64,000 nt of DNA, from the NCBI GenBank assembly GCA_022601195.1, contig JAHZIX010000043.1:26702-90701 (forward strand). Direction: 5' to 3'. Shown here one piece after another: positions 35,072 through 43,926 of the stretch. The position numbers and the translations under genes were made by a program. Below the pieces are notes generated by a model. It made no database searches, had not been told where the DNA came from, and saw nothing but the letters and a program-made list of their open reading frames with translations. Position 1 is the first letter of the stretch. Each line of letters starts with the position of its first letter. Source of the stretch: Deltaproteobacteria bacterium. Lineage in GTDB: Bacteria > Acidobacteriota > Thermoanaerobaculia > Multivoradales > JAHZIX01.

Positions 35072-35611
35072 TTACTTGCCGCCGGCCTTGCCGACCTTCC
35101 GACGAATCACTTCGCCGGTGTATCGAATGCCCTTGCCCTTATAGGGATCGGGCTTCCGCAAGCTCCGAATCTCGGCGGCGACCTGACCGACTTGCTGCCG
35201 GTCACAGCCTGCCACAGTGATGCGGTTTTGTTTGTCAATCTCAATATCGATTCCGGTTGGAATCGGAAAATGAATCGGATGGGAGTAGCCAAGAGCAAAG
35301 TTGATCTGGCGACCTTGAACCTCTGCCCGATACCCGACCCCGATAATCTCTAGTTGCTTCTTGAAACCCTCGGTCACTCCTTGAATAGCGTTCGCCAGTA
35401 AGGAGCGCATCAGACCATGAATTGCCCGGGCACTGATGGACTCAGAGGTCCGAGACACAGTCATGGTGCCGTCCTCGAATTTGACCTCTACACCTTCGAG
35501 AACCTTCTGGGTGATCTGTCCTTTGGGGCCCTTTACTTCAAATGTATCTCCCTTGAGGGAGACCTTTGCAGCACTAGGCACAGATATTGGCTGTTTTCCT
35601 ACTCTCGACAT
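35072..35611 (-). CDS. rplF: 50S ribosomal protein L6
   Basis: 179 aa. The start is ATG 35609-35611 (MSRVGKQPI...), the conserved L6 opening; the open frame extends nine codons further without support. Two L6 repeats are present, with the C-terminal signature 'RKPDPYKGKGIRY'. It lies near the sarcin-ricin loop and factor-binding site. Confidence 0.97.
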   Translation of the reverse strand: MSRVGKQPISVPSAAKVSLKGDTFEVKGPKGQITQKVLEGVEVKFEDGTMTVSRTSESISARAIHGLMRSLLANAIQGVTEGFKKQLEIIGVGYRAEVQGRQINFALGYSHPIHFPIPTGIDIEIDKQNRITVAGCDRQQVGQVAAEIRSLRKPDPYKGKGIRYTGEVIRRKVGKAGGK

Positions 35612-35622
35612 TGGGGCGTCTC

Positions 35623-36021
35623 CTACCAAACCTCGCACAGAACTTCGCCGCCTAGGCGGCGCGCCCGGGCGTCACTATCTGAAACCAGTCCTTGGGAGGT
35701 CGAAACGATACCCAACCCGAGACCGTTCCGGACCGGCCGAATCTCACCGGCACCCCGGTAAATTCGTCGTCCGGGGCGACTCACCCGCGCTAGGTAGTTG
35801 ATCGCAGGAATTCCTTCCTGGCTGTACCGAAGGAAGACCCGGAGGGTTCGCTGGGGACTTCCCTCCAACAACCGAAAATTCCGGATGTATCCTTCTTTTT
35901 TCAAGATTCGGCAGATTTCCACTTTCAACTTCGAAGTTGGCAAATCTAGCCGATCGTGCTTCGCCATATGGGCATTGCGAATCCTCGTCAAGAGGTCTGC
36001 AATGGGATCAGTCATGCTCAT
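35623..36021 (-). CDS. rpsH: 30S ribosomal protein S8
   Basis: 132 aa. Family opening 'MTDPIADLLTRIRNA' (a second ATG lies two codons in) and C-terminal 'NGLGLGIVSTSQGLVSD'. S8 binds the 16S central domain and in many bacteria represses the spc operon at the rplE region. Confidence 0.98.
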   Translation of the reverse strand: MSMTDPIADLLTRIRNAHMAKHDRLDLPTSKLKVEICRILKKEGYIRNFRLLEGSPQRTLRVFLRYSQEGIPAINYLARVSRPGRRIYRGAGEIRPVRNGLGLGIVSTSQGLVSDSDARARRLGGEVLCEVW

Positions 36022-36080
36022 TAATCGCTCTCCTTACCAGCCGTCCAGGCCAAACCGCGCCAACAGACCGGTACACCGCA

Positions 36081-36266
36081 CTACCAGCTTGCCTTGATTA
36101 CGCCAGGAAGGTAACCCTGCAACGCCAGGTTTCGAAAACAGATTCGGCAAAGAGCAAACTTCCGCATATATGCTCGCCCCCGGCCACAGACTCTGCAGCG
36201 ACTCCGGTGACGCACACTGAATTTCGGCGCTTTCCTCATCTTCGCCATCTTTGCTGCCGTCGCCAC
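36081..36266 (-). CDS. rpsN: 30S ribosomal protein S14, type Z
   Basis: 61 aa. It starts at GTG 36264-36266, six bases after AGGAGG. The short zinc-binding form is shown by CRVC ... CRIC. S14 lies in the small-subunit head beside S3 and S10. Confidence 0.97.
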   Translation of the reverse strand: MATAAKMAKMRKAPKFSVRHRSRCRVCGRGRAYMRKFALCRICFRNLALQGYLPGVIKASW

Positions 36267-36287
36267 GAGACTCCTCCTTGCCTTTAA

Positions 36288-36866
36288 CTAGTTAGCCCGA
36301 AAAGGCATACCGAGTTCGCGGAGCATAAAAAGAGCCCGCTCATCGTTGCCGCTCGTCGTAGCTATGGTTACGTTCATTCCCTTCGAGCGATCGATCCGAC
36401 TGTAGTCGATCTGGGGGAAAATTAGGTGGTCCCTCACTCCGAGAGTGTAGTGGCCACGCCCGTCGAATGCTCTAGGAGAAATTCCGCGAAAATCTCGAAC
36501 TCGAGGCAATGCGATTGAAATCAACTGGTCCAAGAAATTCCACATCATGTCACCGCGGAGAGTGACACGACATCCGATAGGCATCCCCTCCCTCAGCTTG
36601 AATGAAGCGATCGACTTCTTGGCTCGGGTGACCGTAGGTCGCTGTCCAGCAATAGCTGTCAACTCCTCCACGGCATCCTCGAGGATCTTCGCATTCTGGA
36701 TTGCATCTCCAAGTCCCATGTTCAAGGACACTTTGATAATCCGAGGAACTGCCATGACATTCTCTATCGAGAACTCACTGCGCAGCTTTCCTATCACCTC
36801 GTCGTGGTATTTCTGCTTGAGGCGCGGCATATCATCCGCTCCCTGCTCTGCTTTCTTCTTCGCCAT
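36288..36866 (-). CDS. rplE: 50S ribosomal protein L5
   Basis: 192 aa from ATG 36864-36866; a GTG one codon upstream is also possible. Family motifs 'VMAVPRIIKVSLNMGLGDA' and 'KSIASFKLREGMPIGCRVTL' are present. L5 carries 5S rRNA into the central protuberance. It has a slightly long, charged N-terminus (KKKAEQGADDMPRLK). Confidence 0.97.
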   Translation of the reverse strand: MAKKKAEQGADDMPRLKQKYHDEVIGKLRSEFSIENVMAVPRIIKVSLNMGLGDAIQNAKILEDAVEELTAIAGQRPTVTRAKKSIASFKLREGMPIGCRVTLRGDMMWNFLDQLISIALPRVRDFRGISPRAFDGRGHYTLGVRDHLIFPQIDYSRIDRSKGMNVTIATTSGNDERALFMLRELGMPFRAN

Positions 36867-36878
36867 CACTCAAAGTCC

Positions 36879-37202
36879 TCAACTGAGCGCAGTGCCGCTC
36901 TTCTTGGCGTAGCGCTCGCTCGTGCCGTCGGCCCGACGCCTGCGACCGATCCGAGTAGGTTTCTTGGTCTCGGGGTCCAGAACCTTCACATTCGAAATGT
37001 CTAGAGCAGCTTCCCGTTCCACCACTCCACCCTGGACCTGCTTATTCGGGTTCGGACGCGTATGTCGTTTGATCAGGTTTACACCTTCGACGATCGCTCG
37101 GCCGGTTTCAGGGAATACCCTGAGTACTTTACCGACCGCTCCACGATCCTTGCCAGCGATGATCAGAACCTGATCGTTCTTCTTGATCTTGACCTTGGCC
37201 AT
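36879..37202 (-). CDS. rplX: 50S ribosomal protein L24
   Basis: 107 aa. The start is taken at ATG 37200-37202 (MAKVKIKKNDQ), nine bases after AGGAG, in preference to a TTG three codons upstream. The KOW motif is in 'VLIIAGKDRGAVGKVLRVFP'. L24 initiates large-subunit assembly. Confidence 0.97.
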   Translation of the reverse strand: MAKVKIKKNDQVLIIAGKDRGAVGKVLRVFPETGRAIVEGVNLIKRHTRPNPNKQVQGGVVEREAALDISNVKVLDPETKKPTRIGRRRRADGTSERYAKKSGTALS

Positions 37203-37220
37203 TGTTGCCAACTCCTGAAC

Positions 37221-37589
37221 CTAGATGACTTCGGGCGCGAGAGACACAATCTTCATGAACCGCTTCTCGCGAAGTTCGCGAGCTACGGGCCCAAAGACGC
37301 GTGTTCCAACGGGCTCGCCGTTTTCGTTAACGAGGACAGCTGAATTGGTGTCGAACCTAATGTAGCTTCCATCGCGGCGGCGCCGCGCTTTCGCCGTTCG
37401 GACGATAACCGCCCGAATCACTTGGCCCTTCTTCACCGTGCCATCCGGAGTAGCCTCTTTTACCGAGGCGGTGATGACGTCGCCAACATGCCCATACTGC
37501 CCGGAAGAGCCCCCACGAATGTGGATGCAGGCGATCTTCTTGGCGCCAGAGTTGTCTGCAACGTCGAGAACGGTTCCCATCTGAATCAT
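37221..37589 (-). CDS. rplN: 50S ribosomal protein L14
   Basis: 122 aa, the exact usual length. 'MIQMGTVLDVADNSGAKKIA' and 'GDVITASVKEATPDGTVKKG' are diagnostic. L14 contacts 16S rRNA in an intersubunit bridge. Confidence 0.98.
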   Translation of the reverse strand: MIQMGTVLDVADNSGAKKIACIHIRGGSSGQYGHVGDVITASVKEATPDGTVKKGQVIRAVIVRTAKARRRRDGSYIRFDTNSAVLVNENGEPVGTRVFGPVARELREKRFMKIVSLAPEVI

Positions 37590-37598
37590 GGTCTACCT

Positions 37599-37871
37599 CT
37601 ACACAGCGCGCCGGACGACTTCTTTCAATCGCCACCGCTTGGTCTTGGACAAAGGACGGCTAGAGACAATCGACACTACATCGCCGATATTGCACTTATT
37701 GTCCTGATCGTGTGCCCGAAATTTCGTCGTCCGCTTGACATATCTCAGGTAAAGCGGATGCATGAACTTCCTCTCGACAGACACGATAACCGTCTTGTCC
37801 ATCTTGTTGCTGACCACCACGCCAGTCTTCACCTGACGCTCTCCGCGAGTCTTTTTTGCCTGGTCTTCCAT
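37599..37871 (-). CDS. rpsQ: 30S ribosomal protein S17
   Basis: 90 aa. OB-fold with 'KTGVVVSNKMDKTVIVSVE' and the family signature 'GDVVSIVSSRPLSKTKRWRL'. It binds 16S rRNA early in assembly. It is two bases past the rpmC stop. Confidence 0.98.
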   Translation of the reverse strand: MEDQAKKTRGERQVKTGVVVSNKMDKTVIVSVERKFMHPLYLRYVKRTTKFRAHDQDNKCNIGDVVSIVSSRPLSKTKRWRLKEVVRRAV

Positions 37872-37873
37872 GG

Positions 37874-38077
37874 TCAGGATCCCCCTGCCTCATCGCGCAT
37901 CTCACGCAATACGGTCAGTACACGGGCCAGGTCTCTCTTGACCTCGCCTACTTTTGAAGGCTTCTCCAGCTGCCCGGTTACCTTCTGTACGCGAAGAGCA
38001 AAGAGTTGCTCCGACAGCTCGGTTTCCTTGGTGAGCAACTCGTCCACCGTAAACTCTCTCAGTTCTCTTGCTTTCAT
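37874..38077 (-). CDS. rpmC: 50S ribosomal protein L29
   Basis: 67 aa, two long helices: 'MKARELREFTVDELLTKETE' and 'VGEVKRDLARVLTVLREM'. L29 lies at the tunnel exit near the docking site for trigger factor and SRP. Confidence 0.97.
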   Translation of the reverse strand: MKARELREFTVDELLTKETELSEQLFALRVQKVTGQLEKPSKVGEVKRDLARVLTVLREMRDEAGGS

Positions 38078-38096
38078 GAACCTATCCAGCCTCTAC

Positions 38097-38516
38097 TTAG
38101 CGGAGTTCCTGATGCCGGGTCACGAACCTGGTGCGGATCGCTAACTTGTGTGAAGCGAGGCGCATAGCCTCCTGAGCGAGCTCTTCCGGTACTCCCTCGA
38201 GCTCGTACAGAATCCTTGCAGGCTTCACCTTGGCGACCCATTCCTCAGGACTACCCTTACCTTTACCCATCCGCGTTTCGAGCGGCTTCTTTGTGATCGG
38301 CTTGTCCGGAAAAATCCGGATCCAAACCTTACCGCCACGCTTGATGTGACGGGTGATGGCAATACGAGCCGCTTCGATCTGGCGAGCGGTGACATAGCCC
38401 GGCTCTAGGGCCTGGAGAGCAAAATCGCCGAAGGCAATCGTATTGCCTCCCTTCGACATGCCCTTCATGCGGCCTCGCTGCTGCTTGCGGTACTTGACCT
38501 TTTTTGGCATCAACAT
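38097..38516 (-). CDS. rplP: 50S ribosomal protein L16
   Basis: 139 aa. The MLMPKKVKYRKQQRGRMKG start is the conserved L16 opening, supporting ATG 38514-38516 over the one two codons in. 'RGGKVWIRIFPDKPITKKP' and 'RMGKGKGSPEEWVA' are typical. L16 helps position A-site tRNA. Confidence 0.98.
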   Translation of the reverse strand: MLMPKKVKYRKQQRGRMKGMSKGGNTIAFGDFALQALEPGYVTARQIEAARIAITRHIKRGGKVWIRIFPDKPITKKPLETRMGKGKGSPEEWVAKVKPARILYELEGVPEELAQEAMRLASHKLAIRTRFVTRHQELR

Positions 38517-38528
38517 GGTGCGTACTCC

Positions 38529-39179
38529 CTAGCTAACCCGGCGCCTGCTCCGCTCGCGCAGCAAGTCGCCCTTGTAGACCCATACTTTGACGCCGATAAT
38601 TCCGTAGGTGGTCCTGGATTCGGCGAAACCGTAGTGAATGTCCGCTTTGAGGGTGTGCAGGGGCAACCGGCCGTCCTGGTACCACTCGGTCCGAGCGATC
38701 TCGGAACCACCGAGTCTCCCCGAAACCATGATCTTTACTCCCTTCGCTCCAAACCGGAACGCAGACTCCATCGCTTTCTTCATCGCACGCCGGAAGGAAA
38801 CTCTCCGAACGAGCTGGCCAGCAATAGATTCCGCTACCAGTTGAGCGTCGAGCTCTGGGCGTTGAATCTCCTGAATGTTGATGTGCACTTCCCGGCCCAT
38901 CTGCTTCATTAGATCGTCCCGCAACCTGTCCACTTCGGCGCCTTTGCGCCCAATGATGATGCCTGGACGGGATGTGTAAATTGTGACTCGCAGCTTATCG
39001 GCCGCTCGTTCGATTTCGATCTCACTCACGCCGGCGTGACCTAACCGCTTCTTCAAGCGTTGTCTCAGCGCGAGATCTGCATGCAGAATCTCAGCATAGT
39101 CACGCTCCGCATACCAACGTGAGTGCCAGCTCTTGTTGTACACCAGGCGGAAGCCATAGGGATGTGTTTTTTGGCCCAC
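38529..39179 (-). CDS. rpsC: 30S ribosomal protein S3
   Basis: 216 aa. It starts at GTG 39177-39179, six bases after AGGAG, with the conserved GQKTHPYGFRLV opening. A KH domain ('SRPGIIIGRKGAEVDRLRDD') and the C-terminal domain ('YGFAESRTTYGIIGVKVWVY') are intact. S3 forms part of the mRNA entry helicase. Confidence 0.98.
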   Translation of the reverse strand: MGQKTHPYGFRLVYNKSWHSRWYAERDYAEILHADLALRQRLKKRLGHAGVSEIEIERAADKLRVTIYTSRPGIIIGRKGAEVDRLRDDLMKQMGREVHINIQEIQRPELDAQLVAESIAGQLVRRVSFRRAMKKAMESAFRFGAKGVKIMVSGRLGGSEIARTEWYQDGRLPLHTLKADIHYGFAESRTTYGIIGVKVWVYKGDLLRERSRRRVS

Positions 39180-39189
39180 TTAGTTCTCC

Positions 39190-39543
39190 TCAGGAATCCT
39201 CGGCGCCCTTGCGGGTATCCAACTTGATCGTAATGTGGCTCTGGCGCCTCAGAATTTGAAAGGCTCGCCCCATTGGCTGAGGCCGGAGGCGCTTCATCGT
39301 GGGCCCGCCATCTACGAAGATCTCTTTTACGTACAGCCGATCTACATCGACTTGATCATCTCGATTCTCTGCATTTGCCACAGCGGACTTGAGCAACTTC
39401 TCTAGGTGCCGAGCCGCCTTTTTCTGCGTCATCTGCAGAAGGTTCGTTGCTTCCTGGACATCCCTTCCACGGATCAGATCTGCTACCAGACGAACCTTTT
39501 GGGGAGATGCCTGCAAATAACGCAGTTTTGCCGTAACTTCCAT
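39190..39543 (-). CDS. rplV: 50S ribosomal protein L22
   Basis: 117 aa. 'AKLRYLQASPQKVRLVADLI' and the tunnel-loop region 'VDGGPTMKRLRPQPMGRA' are present and of normal length, with no macrolide-resistance-type insertion or deletion evident. Ten bases upstream of rpsC. Confidence 0.97.
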   Translation of the reverse strand: MEVTAKLRYLQASPQKVRLVADLIRGRDVQEATNLLQMTQKKAARHLEKLLKSAVANAENRDDQVDVDRLYVKEIFVDGGPTMKRLRPQPMGRAFQILRRQSHITIKLDTRKGAEDS

Positions 39544-39560
39544 CTTGGTCTCTCCAGGCC

Positions 39561-39845
39561 TCAGCGGGCCCTACCGCCTTTTTCTTTCTTGCCGGAGTGA
39601 CTCCGAAAAGTGCGAGTCATTGCGAACTCACCAAGTTTATGCCCCACCATGTTCTCGCTGACGTAGACAGGGATGAACTTCATTCCGTTGTGCACTGCCA
39701 GCGTGTGGCCGACCATGTCGGGAATCACCGTGGATCTACGGGACCAGGTTTTGATCACCCTGCGATCTCCGCGATCATTCATTGCATCGACCTTCTTCCT
39801 GAGATGATCGTCGATGAAAAAGCCTTTTTTTAGCGAACGCGCCAT
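39561..39845 (-). CDS. rpsS: 30S ribosomal protein S19
   Basis: 94 aa. 'MARSLKKGFFIDDHLRKKVD', 'TWSRRSTVIPDMVGHTLAVH' and 'GEFAMTRTFRSHSGKKEK' are diagnostic. S19 pairs with S13 in the head of the small subunit. Confidence 0.98.
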   Translation of the reverse strand: MARSLKKGFFIDDHLRKKVDAMNDRGDRRVIKTWSRRSTVIPDMVGHTLAVHNGMKFIPVYVSENMVGHKLGEFAMTRTFRSHSGKKEKGGRAR

Positions 39846-39868
39846 GATTGATCTCCGTACCTATTTTG

Positions 39869-40693
39869 CTACTTCTGGCGACGGCGGACGATCATGCCGT
39901 CGGTCCGCTTGTTATTCCGGGTCTTGTAGCCCTTGGTTGGTTTCCCCCAGGGAGTACAAGGATGACGGCCACCAGAAGAACGCCCTTCGCCACCACCCAT
40001 GGGGTGATCGACTGGGTTCATAGTAACCCCACGGTTGTGTGGTCGGCGACCTGCCCACCTTTTTCGACCGGCCTTGCCAAGCGACGCGTTCTCATGGTCA
40101 ACGTTTCCAACTTGCCCAACCGTCGCATAGCAATTCACGTGGACCCGGCGTACCTCGCCTGAGGGTAGCCGAACCTGGGCATAGGCACCCTCTTTGGCCA
40201 TCAGCTGCGCCCCAGCACCAGCGCTTCGGACCATCTGGCCACCCTTGCCTATTTTTAGCTCGATATTGTGAATCACGGTACCGAGAGGAATTTTTTTGAG
40301 AGGTAGGGAATTGCCCACGTTGACCTCTACATCTTCTCCGGAGGCGACTGTCGCTCCAACCTCCAGGCCGTTCGGCCAGAGAATGTATCTCTTATCACCG
40401 TCGGCATAGCTAAGCAGCGCGATCCGTGCCGAACGATTCGGGTCGTACTCGATGGTCACGACTTTCGCCGGGACTCCGTGCTTCTCGCGACGAAAATCGA
40501 TCACTCGATAGCGGCGTTTGTGACCACCACCTCGAAAACGGACGGTTGTTCGCCCATGGTTATTGCGCCCTCCGCAACGTGTTTTTCCCTCGGTGAGGGC
40601 CTTGTGCGGAGTCGAGGTAGTGATCTCCTCGAACGTCGACACCGTTTGAAAACGGCTCGCCGGATTGGTGGGCTTGTATTGTCGAATTCCCAT
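39869..40693 (-). CDS. rplB: 50S ribosomal protein L2
   Basis: 274 aa. 'MGIRQYKPTNPASRFQTVST', 'GVTMNPVDHPMGGGEGRSSG' and 'HPCTPWGKPTKGYKTRNNK' are the family landmarks, including the conserved His of the GVAMNPVDHP loop near the peptidyl-transferase centre. Confidence 0.98.
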   Translation of the reverse strand: MGIRQYKPTNPASRFQTVSTFEEITTSTPHKALTEGKTRCGGRNNHGRTTVRFRGGGHKRRYRVIDFRREKHGVPAKVVTIEYDPNRSARIALLSYADGDKRYILWPNGLEVGATVASGEDVEVNVGNSLPLKKIPLGTVIHNIELKIGKGGQMVRSAGAGAQLMAKEGAYAQVRLPSGEVRRVHVNCYATVGQVGNVDHENASLGKAGRKRWAGRRPHNRGVTMNPVDHPMGGGEGRSSGGRHPCTPWGKPTKGYKTRNNKRTDGMIVRRRQK

Positions 40694-40765
40694 GGTCTAG
40701 TGCTTCCTTGAGCTATATGGCCAGTCTCGGGACATTGCCCAGAGAGTTGACTCTCTACCTTCGAG

Positions 40766-41053
40766 TTAGGCTCCCTCGAAGAATTCGATTGGCTTTTCTC
40801 CGTCTACCAGACGAACGTAGGCCTTCTTCCAGTCCGGTCGACGGCCAACGAACCGGCCCTGCCGCCTCGTCTTTCCATGCATTCGGACCACGCGTACCTC
40901 TTTCACACGCCGCTTGAATTGCGACTCCACTGCCTTCTTTACCTGAATCTTGTTGGCGTCCCGTGCTACCTCGAACGCGAAGATCCCACTCTCACCGAAG
41001 ACCGTTGCCTTCTCCGTGATCAGAGGCCTTCGGATCACATCTTGATCTCTCAT
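40766..41053 (-). CDS. rplW: 50S ribosomal protein L23
   Basis: 95 aa. 'DVIRRPLITEKATV', 'FEVARDANKIQVKKAVE' and 'GRFVGRRPDWKKAYVRL' identify L23, the tunnel-exit docking protein. Its start overlaps the rplD stop by four bases; a 72-base spacer separates it from rplB. Confidence 0.97.
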   Translation of the reverse strand: MRDQDVIRRPLITEKATVFGESGIFAFEVARDANKIQVKKAVESQFKRRVKEVRVVRMHGKTRRQGRFVGRRPDWKKAYVRLVDGEKPIEFFEGA

Positions 41054-41673
41054 TGGTTGAGCACCTCCAAAAGGCGACCGAGTGCAGCTTCCGTGACCAC
41101 GACATGGTGACGATCTACCACGTCGTAGACATTCAGACCAAGGGCGTCCACGGTCTTGACCTGAGGGTTGTTCCGTGCTGCCAACTGTAGGACATGGTTG
41201 TCGTACCGATCCACCAGCAAAGTTTTGTTGCTCAACCCGAGACCTGAGAGAGTCCGGGCCAAGTCAGCGGTTTTGTGAGATTCCACCTCTAGGCTCTCAA
41301 GGACAACAACCCTATTTTCGGCCAGTTTCCTTGAAAGAGCTGACTTCAGAGCGTTGCGCTTCTCCCGAGGGGACATTTTCTTAGCATAACTCCGAGGCTG
41401 GGGACCGTGGACGGTTCCGCCCTTCCGCCACAGCGGGCTTCGAACACTGCCCATTCGGGCACGACCGGTCCCTTTCTGGCGCCACAGCTTCCGACCTGAT
41501 CCAGCGACCTCGGCCCTGTTCTTGGTCTTATGAGTCCCTCGACGGATTCCCGCCAGGAAAGCCTCCACCGCAAGATGGATCAGGTGTTCCTTGTAAGGAT
41601 AAGCAAAAACCTTTTCAGGCAGATCGACCTGCTTGACCTCTTCGTTCTTGAGGTTTTTGACTGAGATTTTCAT
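41050..41673 (-). CDS. rplD: 50S ribosomal protein L4
   Basis: 207 aa from ATG 41671-41673; a GTG one codon upstream is possible. 'GSGRKLWRQKGTGRARMGSV' is the tunnel-loop signature. L4 helps shape the exit tunnel and in some bacteria represses the S10 operon. Confidence 0.97.
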   Translation of the reverse strand: MKISVKNLKNEEVKQVDLPEKVFAYPYKEHLIHLAVEAFLAGIRRGTHKTKNRAEVAGSGRKLWRQKGTGRARMGSVRSPLWRKGGTVHGPQPRSYAKKMSPREKRNALKSALSRKLAENRVVVLESLEVESHKTADLARTLSGLGLSNKTLLVDRYDNHVLQLAARNNPQVKTVDALGLNVYDVVDRHHVVVTEAALGRLLEVLNQ

Positions 41674-41687
41674 CACCGTAGACCTCT

Positions 41688-42317
41688 CTAGCCTCGAATA
41701 GACCTGCGCAGAGCCAGGTAACTGTTATTGGCTCCGGGAACTGCCCCTCGCAGATAGATGAGATTTCTCTCTTCATCTACCCGCACCACCTTCAGATGCT
41801 TCACAGTAACCCGCTTAGCTCCTAAGTGGCCTGGAAGGCGGGTACCTTTGAAAACTCGGGAGGGCTGAGCCGACTGACCGATGGATCCTGGTGCGCGATG
41901 GAACATTGAACCGTGGGTCGCCCGCCCACCACCAAAACCGTGGCGCTTGATGACTCCCTGAAAGCCCTTGCCCTTACTCGTCCCAACGACGTCAACCAAC
42001 TGGTCAGCTTCGAAGATGGAGACTTTTACTTCGTCGCCAGCCTTGGACTCATCTTCCGCCGACACTGGAAATTCCTCGAGTTGCCTCAAGGGGGGGACTC
42101 CAGCCTTCTTGAAATGGCCTGCCCGCGGCTGAGTAACATGACGAGGCTGTGTCGCTTCTACCAATCCAAGCTGGACTGCCTCGTAACCATCGGTCTTACC
42201 CGTTTTACGTTGCACCACCAGGCAAGGACCCGCTTCTACGATCGTTACTGGAACGATCTCGCCGTTCTCACCGAATATCTGGGTCATCCCCAGCTTTTTT
42301 CCCAGAATTCCGCTCAT
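41688..42317 (-). CDS. rplC: 50S ribosomal protein L3
   Basis: 209 aa. 'MSGILGKKLGMTQIFGENG', 'KGKGFQGVIKRHGFGGGRAT' and 'GSIGQSAQPSRVFKGTRLPG' are diagnostic. L3 reaches toward the peptidyl-transferase centre. Fourteen bases after rpsJ. Confidence 0.98.
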   Translation of the reverse strand: MSGILGKKLGMTQIFGENGEIVPVTIVEAGPCLVVQRKTGKTDGYEAVQLGLVEATQPRHVTQPRAGHFKKAGVPPLRQLEEFPVSAEDESKAGDEVKVSIFEADQLVDVVGTSKGKGFQGVIKRHGFGGGRATHGSMFHRAPGSIGQSAQPSRVFKGTRLPGHLGAKRVTVKHLKVVRVDEERNLIYLRGAVPGANNSYLALRRSIRG

Positions 42318-42331
42318 GGACTCACCCTCCT

Positions 42332-42649
42332 TCAGTTACCGAACGCCTTGATTTCGACGTCGACGCCAGCAGGAAGCTCAAGCTTCATGAGAGCGTCCAC
42401 AGTCTGACTGGTCGGCTCGAAGATATCGAGTAGCCGCTTGTGGGTCCGTACCTCGAACTGCTCTCTAGACTTCTTGTCTACGTGAGGAGAGCGGTTTACG
42501 GTGTACCTGGAAATATGCGTCGGCAGCGGGATAGGCCCGACTACACGAGCTCCGGTGCGTCTCGCTGTATCCACGATTTCGTGCGCGGATGTATCCAGTA
42601 CCCGGTAGTCGTATGCCTTCAGGCGAATGCGTATTTTTTCGTTGACCAT
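42332..42649 (-). CDS. rpsJ: 30S ribosomal protein S10
   Basis: 105 aa. 'IRIRLKAYDYRVLDTSAHEI' and 'GPIPLPTHISRYTVNRSPHV' are diagnostic. First gene of the S10 group; also known as NusE in antitermination. It lies 36 bases after the tuf stop, so the str and S10 groups may be one transcript. Confidence 0.98.
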   Translation of the reverse strand: MVNEKIRIRLKAYDYRVLDTSAHEIVDTARRTGARVVGPIPLPTHISRYTVNRSPHVDKKSREQFEVRTHKRLLDIFEPTSQTVDALMKLELPAGVDVEIKAFGN

Positions 42650-42685
42650 AACCTCTGCCTCTTAGCTGCCGCGGAACGGAAGACC

Positions 42686-43879
42686 CTACTCCACGATTTC
42701 CGTGACGGTTCCGGCGCCGACTGTGCGGCCACCCTCGCGAATCGCGAATCGTACACCCTTTTCCATGGCGATCGGAGCGATGAGCTCCACATGGAGACTC
42801 ACATTGTCTCCAGGCATAACCATCTCGACGTTCTCAGGAAGAGTCGCTGAGCCCGTGACATCCGTTGTACGAAAGTAGAACTGGGGACGATATCCCTTGA
42901 AGAAAGGAGTATGACGCCCGCCCTCTTCCTTGGTCAGGATGTAAACCTCTCCTTTGAAGGTGGTATGAGGAGTGATGGAACCGGGCTTGGCCAAAACCTG
43001 ACCTCGCTCCACATCATCCTTCTTGGTACCGCGAAGAAGAATCCCGACGTTGTCGCCAGCCTGACCTTCATCCAACAGTTTCCGAAACATCTCCACGCCA
43101 GTCACCGTTGTCCTCGTGGTGTCCCGAATTCCGATGATCTCGATTTCTTCTCCGACCTTCACAATTCCCCGCTCAATACGCCCTGTTACTACAGTGCCAC
43201 GGCCTTGAATTGAGAAGATGTCCTCGATAGGCATGAGGAAATCCTTGTCGACATCCCGCTCCGGAAGAGGAATGTACTCATCAACGTTGGAGATGAGTTC
43301 AATGATCTTCTTGCCCCACTCTTCATCGGCGTCACCAGACTCAAGAGCCTTCAACGCGGAACCTCTGATAATGGGAATGTCGTCGCCAGGAAAGTCATAA
43401 GAACTGAGCAACTCACGCAGCTCTAACTCAACCAGATCTAAGAGCTCTTCGTCGTCGACCATGTCGCATTTGTTCATGAAGACGACCATCGAAGGAACGC
43501 CTACTTGTCGAGCCAGAAGAATGTGCTCTCGTGTCTGAGGCATGGGACCGTCCGCAGCGGAAACCACCAAAATGGCACCATCCATCTGCGCAGCTCCAGT
43601 GATCATGTTCTTCACATAATCTGCGTGACCGGGACAATCGACATGAGCATAGTGGCGCTCATCGGATTCGTACTCCACATGAGCGGTCGCGATGGTAATA
43701 CCGCGTTCCCTCTCCTCTGGTGCTTTATCGATATTGTCGAAGTCGATGGTCTCCGCAAGACCCTTAGACGCTAGTACCTTGGTAATGGCAGCAGTCAGAG
43801 TCGTCTTGCCGTGATCGACGTGACCGATGGTACCGATGTTTACGTGAGGCTTATTGCGCTCAAATTTTTCTTTGGCCAT
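42686..43879 (-). CDS. tuf: Elongation factor Tu, copy in the str operon
   Basis: 397 aa. GTPase motifs GHVDHGKTT, DCPGHADYV and NKCD are intact, followed by the two beta-barrel domains. EF-Tu delivers aminoacyl-tRNA to the ribosome. It differs from the copy at 59245-60438 at roughly a dozen residues (for example DADEEWGKKII versus DAESEWGSKVV), while synonymous sites differ heavily. It lies 47 bases after fusA. Confidence 0.98.
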   Translation of the reverse strand: MAKEKFERNKPHVNIGTIGHVDHGKTTLTAAITKVLASKGLAETIDFDNIDKAPEERERGITIATAHVEYESDERHYAHVDCPGHADYVKNMITGAAQMDGAILVVSAADGPMPQTREHILLARQVGVPSMVVFMNKCDMVDDEELLDLVELELRELLSSYDFPGDDIPIIRGSALKALESGDADEEWGKKIIELISNVDEYIPLPERDVDKDFLMPIEDIFSIQGRGTVVTGRIERGIVKVGEEIEIIGIRDTTRTTVTGVEMFRKLLDEGQAGDNVGILLRGTKKDDVERGQVLAKPGSITPHTTFKGEVYILTKEEGGRHTPFFKGYRPQFYFRTTDVTGSATLPENVEMVMPGDNVSLHVELIAPIAMEKGVRFAIREGGRTVGAGTVTEIVE

Positions 43880-43926
43880 GGTTCCTCCCAGAGTCTCTCT
43901 CTAATCCTTTTCAGGAAAATCTTCTA